From contig NBMC01000014.1 in the NCBI GenBank assembly GCA_002084805.1, positions 1-48,150 on the forward strand: DNA of 48,150 nt, read 5' to 3'. Every line of letters starts with the position of its first letter. The stretch's first letter is position 1. A program made the position numbers and the translations under genes. Under the pieces are notes generated by a model that saw only the letters and a list, made by a program, of their open reading frames with translations, did no database searches and had not been told where the DNA came from. Shown here one piece after another: positions 43,947-48,150 of the stretch. This DNA is from Spirochaetaceae bacterium 4572_59. GTDB lineage: Bacteria > Spirochaetota > Spirochaetia > DSM-2461.

Positions 43947-44303
43947 TTATTGTCTTATCAGGATAAGGTCTGCCTTAAAGGGTGGCTGGCCAAACTGGGG
44001 ATCCCCCCTCTGAGTATTAAGTAGATGAGCTGAGAATTCGACCCCATCAATCAGAATTATTACGGACTTTCCCATTTTCACAGCCCAGCTTCCTTCAGTG
44101 CTGCTTAATTCAATAGCCCACTTATCCCCTTTAAAACTTGAGATCGTAAGATCCATTCCTGGAACCTTTTTTGCACGAAGACCATCTCCCAGATAACTCA
44201 GAAGACCCTTCTCCCTCCATTAAAAGCATGGAGAGATCCAGAGATACAGGTTTATAACTGGCACAGGATATAAGAGCTATCACAATCACAGGTATTAATT
44301 TTG
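43947..44303 (-). pseudogene. Frameshifted small lipoprotein gene
   Basis: The 5' part encodes a lipoprotein-type signal (KLIPVIVIALISCASYKPVS) but has no start codon of its own, because a group II intron remnant abuts it. The frame runs to a stop near 44131. Another frame then continues plausibly: GDGLRAKKVPGMDLTISSFK to PFKADLILIRQ at 43947. The two halves join if one frameshift is placed near 44165-44190. The original product was probably a lipoprotein of about 120 residues of unknown function. Confidence 0.5.
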
Positions 44304-45232
44304 GAAATGCCCCCTTAATTTGGCCATCAATATTTTCCACCATTCTTTTGTTTTCACATAGTTTCTGATTGATTTTAACCAAAGGTTCATATCCTTACAT
44401 TTGGCGATAAACTTGGGTGAACCCAAGAAAGTCAAACGTATTTGCTTTTCGTGCCTGCTTCTTAGCATTCACTCGCTCAAATCTACCAAAGCTGAAACTT
44501 CGGCTCTTTGTCGGATGCAGTTCCAGTCCATATTTATGAAACCGGTTTTGCAACCCCTTTTCAATACGTCTGGCATCCCCTTCATAGCGGACTACGCAAC
44601 AAAAGTCGTCAGCGTATCTCACTAATTCACAAAAACCTCTTACGTGGCTTTAGACTCGCATCTTTAACCCTTATCTGGAGAAACTCCATGAGTTTTTCAT
44701 GTGAGACATTATCAAAAAATCCCTTTATATCTGTTTCTACGATGTGATTCACTGGCTGGAATGTTATCAGATCATTAAGTTTCTTTAACGCCTGATGGGC
44801 ATTCCGTTTTGGACGGAAACCATAAGAGCAGTCAAGAAAATCCTCTTCATAAATACTTTGCAGTATCCACGTAATTCCTCTCTCAACAATCTTATTTTCA
44901 AGTGCTGATATTCCCAGCGGACGTTTTTCAGTATCATTTTTCGGTATATATACACGCCTCGCTGGAAGCGGTTTAAACTTCTTCCGTTTTAACCTTAATT
45001 CCAACAACTCCAGATTTTCATCCAGCTTTCTGCCGTAATCCTCCCAACTTACATTATCAATTCCTACCGCCTTATTCCTTTTCAGACTTTTATAGCAATC
45101 CCGAAGATATTCTTTATTCAGCAGATGAGCCAGGCTCGTAAACTGAAAGTCATGATCTCTTCGGGCATGACCGGATATAAGAGATAATTTATGCCATGTT
45201 TCTTCAATCTCAGTGTATTGCATTACACTCAT
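44295..45232 (-). pseudogene. Group II intron-encoded reverse transcriptase/maturase, broken
   Basis: An LtrA-type protein in three pieces. Piece 1 (44627-45232) has RT-0 to RT-4 features: LLNKEYLRDCYKSLKRNKAV; YIPKNDTEKRPLGISALENK; YGFRPKRNAHQALKKL; VETDIKGFFDNVSHEKLMEF. Piece 2 (44395-44642) restarts as RGFCELVRYADDFCCVVRYE, with the YADD active site, and ends at DFLGFT. Piece 3 (44295-44400) carries NLWLKSIRN and EWWKILMAKLRGHF of the maturase end. The parts between, including the QGG motif, are missing, which points to two internal deletions. It cannot make an active enzyme. Confidence 0.8.
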
Positions 45233-45635
45233 TTACCTCTCTACGTTAAACTGCTGGTCCCTTCGAGTGTCTTCAAAGTCTGAAAACTCAACAGGCATTA
45301 CCCTGCTTACACCTCTACTATGAATCAGTCCGACTACCAGAACTTTAGTTTTACCTGTCGCCTCTTCGACTCCAGATTAACTTTTCATTGGAATGTTCTG
45401 GTCCTCCCAAGTTCCAACATAAACAATTCGTCTGCCCGCTGTGGACTAAGACCCCGGCACGTCAGATCTATTCTTACCATAGCGAATAATCTGATATTGG
45501 TTTCCAGAATATGAAATCTTTGACCCTGTGCAATATGGATATTTTCGAGGCTCAACACCTTCACGCTTACGCATTACGGCTGACAGACTGCCCTTCCCAT
45601 GGCTTCGCACGATTCGTTCACTGCCGTCTGTGCCA
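44295..45635 (-). mobile_element. Degraded group II intron
   Basis: The RT pseudogene lies in the 3' part. The 5' part (about 45233-45635) has non-coding sequence resembling group II intron RNA before the ORF, including GTGCGAAGCCATGGGAAGGG and GGTAGTCGGACTGATTCATA. No domain V is found after the RT, so the 3' end is missing, and the 5' end is not recognised. The left boundary at 45635 is where similarity to a hydrolase stops, so it is approximate. The intron replaced the 3' end of that hydrolase gene. Confidence 0.65.
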
Positions 45636-46476
45636 AGAAATAAAACTTTTTTGTTATAATCTTTCAGGTTTGTAGTAAAGTCAAATTCTTTCCAGGAGAG
45701 GTTTTTAACATCAAGCCAGTTCATTACCCAGCCTCCAAGACGCCAGTATTTGTTGTATCTTGTTCCGTCAACACTTCGATGGGGTTGGGGTTCCAGTGTT
45801 ATTACCTGCATGAAATAGTCCAGAGAATTATGATCTGATGGAGACAGGAACTCCTGAGAGTAGAAAGCATCACTGACCATTTCCGAGGTAAAACCGTATG
45901 CATTAGAAGAGTGGACAACCAGATTCCCCAGTTCTCGCGACAGGGGCCCTGGTTCACTGAATATCACAGCGCTGACAAGTTCCGGATAGTTGTTTATTAG
46001 AAGAGCATTGTACATACCTCCCCAGGAGTGGCCAAAGAGAATAGCTTTTTTCTCTGGTGAAAAGTGTTCTATCATGGCCTTGAAATCTGCAAGAAATTGT
46101 TTAACTGTAAGAACATCTTTATTATGTCGACGTGACAGGCCACAGCCGCGCTGATCCCAGAAAACAAGAAAACAAGAAAATAATCATCTTCCAGTTTGTA
46201 CCCATCTTTAAGTGGTTTTCGTAATTCTTCAAGATGTCTGCTGTCTGACCCGGGTCCACCATGTTGAAAAAAGATAACAGGGTTTTCCGGATTCCCAAAA
46301 GTTCTTACATGAAATTTTGAATCATTTAATTCCACAAATGGTAAATTGGAATTCTCGTCGACTGTTTTTCGAACCAATACACCCGGATCATTTGCATTGT
46401 ATGTAGTACAGCTCGTTAAAAAGATAACTGTAATCAGAATAAATCCTAAAAAGATTATATTTTGTCGAGTAGACAT
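45635..46476 (-). pseudogene. Prolyl-aminopeptidase-like alpha/beta hydrolase lipoprotein, frameshifted and truncated
   Basis: The N-terminal part (from ATG 46476 after AAGGAG) encodes a lipoprotein signal (ILITVIFLTSCTTY) and the oxyanion motif FFQHGGPGSDSRHLEEL. The frame then breaks after DDYFLVF. The continuation FWDQRGCGLSRRHNKDVL and the nucleophile motif LFGHSWGG lie in another frame down to 45635. The break coincides with a tandem 8-bp duplication (AAAACAAG twice, 46161-46176); removing one copy restores the frame. The 3' end runs into group II intron sequence. Not functional as it stands. Confidence 0.75.
46161..46176. repeat. 8-bp tandem duplication that causes a frameshift
   Basis: AAAACAAG occurs twice in direct succession. 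On the minus strand this turns the expected ...FLVFWDQRG reading into a shifted frame. With a single copy the hydrolase frame is continuous. Confidence 0.85.
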
Positions 46477-46509
46477 GTGACTTTCTCCTTTTCTAATGAT
46501 ATTCATCAT

Positions 46510-46754
46510 TTTTTTCCTCCAAAATAAAAGGTATGGTATTAGGAGGAAGTTTTCGTCCCAGTTTAATAATCTGGCACTAAGTGATACCTAAACTGAGTTG
46601 TTTTCATTAAGAAGGGTATCCATTCCAGGATTTTCCCACATATTCACTATATCCTTATAAGTAAAGCAATAAGCATGTACTACCCTTCCTGTTAATTCCC
46701 GTTGATTCCCAGTTGCGTACTTACTTTTGCTTTAAATTGTGCTTTAAATCTGCT
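46510..46754. other. Intergenic stretch without assigned feature
   Basis: About 245 AT-rich nt between the hydrolase pseudogene and the HTH fragment. I see a short direct repeat (GCTTTAAAT, near 46731 and 46742) and no gene, RNA or clear promoter. Confidence 0.3.
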
Positions 46755-47054
46755 TCAGTAATGAAAATCGTTTCTATATCTTCTTAAGCTTAACCTGAAA
46801 GTTATCCAGTACCTTCTGGTTGATATGTCTGGGATTTGACTTATGAATTGTATTGGGGATAGTTTCTTATTTGCCTCTACAAGTTTACCGAACTTATACT
46901 CTTCCTTATCTGACAACAAAGATTCAAGAGAATTGAAGTCATTTAGCCATCTGGATACCTGAGAAAGAACCTGCTCTCGTCTGTTCATCTTCTTTCGCTC
47001 AATATTCTTGATTGATGGAAGGGAGATCCCTGAAAGCTCAATTATTGTTTGAAA
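46755..47054 (-). pseudogene. Truncated helix-turn-helix (XRE-like) protein fragment
   Basis: The minus strand is open from about 47054 and reads TIIELSGISLPSIKNIERKK, an XRE-type HTH (recognition helix with SIKNIE). A helical NRREQVLSQVSRWLNDFNSL then follows. The N-terminus is cut where the istB fragment begins. A neighbouring frame near the end reads NQKVLDNFQVKLKKI before a stop, hinting at a second frameshift. Best read as the tail of a regulator, perhaps an orphan antitoxin. Confidence 0.45.
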
Positions 47055-47308
47055 TTATCTCGGATTGCTATGAACGCAAATCATTGATCATCAATACAAA
47101 TATCGAGTTTTCAAGATGGGTGAATGTGTTTTATGACGAGCAGATGACAAGTGCGATCGTTGACAGGGTACTGCATCATTGCCAGCTGTTATTGTTTCCG
47201 GGACAAAGTAATCGAGCTTCCAAAAAATGGACTATGCCGCTGAGGCAGTGGAAGCCAGCAATGAATCGATTTCAACTAGAATATGGGGATCGATTTTCAA
47301 ATGAGTAG
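47037..47308 (+). pseudogene. IS21-family istB 3' fragment
   Basis: The frame LLFEIISDCYERKSLIINTN, then EFSRWVNVFYDEQMTSAIVD and RVLHHCQLLLFPGQ is the C-terminal third of IstB, the AAA+ helper of IS21 transposition. The Walker A/B parts are missing upstream, and no istA is seen. It is a remnant of an insertion, not a mobile unit. Confidence 0.75.
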
Positions 47309-47331
47309 AATAGGCAGTTACACAGGAAAAA

Positions 47332-47634
47332 TTACATACTCTGAGTGTCAGATAACCCTTTAAGCAATCTAGCACCGTGAAGGATAGTTAAAACACTAAT
47401 CTGTTCATGCTCAATCCGATAAATAACTCGATAATTTTCAATGATGATTTCTCGTATCATTACATCCCGGTATTCCGGGACAGTTCTCCCTGATTTTGGG
47501 AACTCAGAGATTTCAGATTCACAACTAAGGATTTTATCAATCTGCCTATCAGCAAAGAAAACTGAATCCTTAGATATGTAATCATGTATCCCTTCAAGAT
47601 CTTGAATGGAATGTTCAGTCCAAAGAACCTTCAT
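47332..47634 (-). CDS. RelE/ParE-family toxin
   Basis: A 100-aa protein with the ParE layout: VLWTEHSIQDLEGIHDYISK, SEISEFPKSGRTVPEYRD, IREIIIENYRVIYRIEHEQI and VLTILHGARLL. ParE toxins poison gyrase; RelE relatives cut mRNA. The closeness to ParE is judged from the GRTVPE and YRVIYRI segments. Its ATG overlaps the antitoxin stop by 4 nt. It seems intact among debris. Confidence 0.83.
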   Translation of the reverse strand: MKVLWTEHSIQDLEGIHDYISKDSVFFADRQIDKILSCESEISEFPKSGRTVPEYRDVMIREIIIENYRVIYRIEHEQISVLTILHGARLLKGLSDTQSM

Positions 47635-47819
47635 CTGGAAGCTTTGAATCTTTTTCTTACTTCAGCTGATGTATAAATATTCCCGGAATCTGCATCATGA
47701 ATTCCTTTTTCGATCTTCTGCCGAACATATATTTGCTGCATTAAGTCATCCCAAGTAACATTATCCGGAAGATGAGCTATTATATCCTCGGCCTTAGTCT
47801 TCAACTCACTTTTTCTCAT
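47631..47819 (-). CDS. Antitoxin partner of the RelE/ParE-type toxin
   Basis: A 62-aa protein encoded just upstream of the toxin and overlapping it by 4 nt. It has IIAHLPDNVTWDDLMQQIYV and the C-terminal GIHDADSGNIYTSAEVRKRF, a pattern common in small antitoxins paired with ParE-like toxins. No folded DNA-binding domain can be named with confidence. The gene order antitoxin-toxin supports the assignment. Confidence 0.7.
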   Translation of the reverse strand: MRKSELKTKAEDIIAHLPDNVTWDDLMQQIYVRQKIEKGIHDADSGNIYTSAEVRKRFKASR

Positions 47820-48053
47820 GATATTCCCCCAGCAACAAGCCTTTCATTCACTGTCTCTCTAATTTTACAATGGATTACAAAGAATAGACAATGTTTCCTG
47901 CATAATACAGAAAATCAAACACCGATCATCCCATTCGGACACCAACAAGAATGTCCAATTGGCGTCAATACTGGCGTCAGTCCACTTTCAATATCAAACG
48001 CCCGTTTTACTCCAAACAGCCTAAGCCCTATCACCGAAAGGATTTAAACAATT
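47820..48053. other. Upstream region of the toxin-antitoxin pair
   Basis: About 230 nt without a gene. TGGCGTCA occurs twice, 12 nt apart (47960 and 47972), and an inverted repeat GGACA/TGTCC lies next to it (about 47938-47955). These may belong to a mobile-element end; the toxin-antitoxin promoter must also lie here but is not clear. Confidence 0.35.
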
Positions 48054-48054
48054 A

Positions 48055-48150
48055 AGTAGGGTGAAGCGGAAATAATTTCCCGCTTCATCCCTCTTACAGA
48101 ACCGTACGTACGGACCTCGTATACGGCTCCTGTTCAAAATCCCCCTATAC
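48055..48150 (-). mobile_element. 3' end of a group II intron (domains V and VI), continuing beyond the window
   Basis: On the minus strand a 32-nt hairpin (48098-48129) has arms GAGCCGTA and TACGGTTCT, the typical domain V with its AGC triad. It is followed by GTAAGAGGG and a second hairpin GAAGCGG/CCGCTTC (48062-48087) like domain VI. The intron would end at CCCTAC near 48055-48058. The rest, including any reverse transcriptase, lies outside the window. Confidence 0.8.

Noticed and set aside
1..48150. CRISPR array, prophage or integrase-tRNA island.
   Set aside because: No regularly spaced repeats, phage structural genes or integrase were seen; the tRNA-Leu has no adjacent integrase or duplicated 3' end.

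Overview
The window looks like the chromosome of a free-living spirochaete (Spirochaetaceae or a close relative). The main evidence is a pair of FlaA filament-sheath genes, two FlaB core flagellins, FlaG/FliD/FlgK/FlgL/FlgN, and the CsrA-FliW pair, with several gene orders typical of spirochaetes. Base composition is moderately AT-rich. Many genes start with TTG or GTG behind good Shine-Dalgarno (SD) sites. All calls come from reading the sequence; no database search was run.

Layout. 0-2.3 kb: tRNA-Leu(UAA), class II fructose-bisphosphate aldolase, a TatD-family nuclease. 2.3-5.5 kb (minus): two FlaA sheath proteins behind a near-consensus promoter, then a lipoprotein and a membrane protein of unknown role. 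5.5-9.9 kb (plus): infC-rpmI-rplT, a ZapB-like coiled coil, zapA, a 6S RNA candidate, a PilZ protein and a TPR protein. 9.9-16.5 kb (plus): flaB1, flaB2, flaG, fliD, an unassigned FliD-linked protein and a membrane PilZ protein. 16.5-18.9 kb: a small orphan, tsaE, tsaB and an HD-GYP protein. 18.9-24.8 kb (minus): transglutaminase-like/TPR protein, flgN, flgK, flgL, fliW, csrA. 24.9-37.5 kb: trxB, a secreted GH3 enzyme, glgA, a degenerate class III cyclase, a GH65 phosphorylase, a ketopantoate reductase-like protein, a nitronate monooxygenase-like protein, and a GH13 phosphorylase coupled to a P-loop kinase. 37.5-40.5 kb: MATE transporter, DUF2161 nuclease-like protein, TetR regulator. 40.6-48.15 kb: an accessory tract with VapBC, a chalcone-isomerase-like secreted protein, an AAA ATPase, a broken lipoprotein gene, a deleted group II intron, a frameshifted hydrolase, HTH and IS21 istB fragments, a ParDE-type toxin-antitoxin pair, and the 3' end of a second group II intron running off the window.

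How the parts fit. The flagellar block contains both ends of a likely post-transcriptional circuit: csrA and fliW lie about 9 kb from flaB1 and flaB2, whose leaders carry GGA-in-loop hairpins resembling CsrA sites. Two PilZ proteins and one HD-GYP protein in the same block suggest c-di-GMP input to motility. The carbohydrate region looks set up for alpha-glucan and phosphorolytic disaccharide metabolism. A 17-codon remnant of a beta-phosphoglucomutase gene, overlapping the GH65 start, suggests that the usual partner enzyme was deleted here. The right-hand 4 kb is decaying mobile-element debris with one apparently intact toxin-antitoxin pair.
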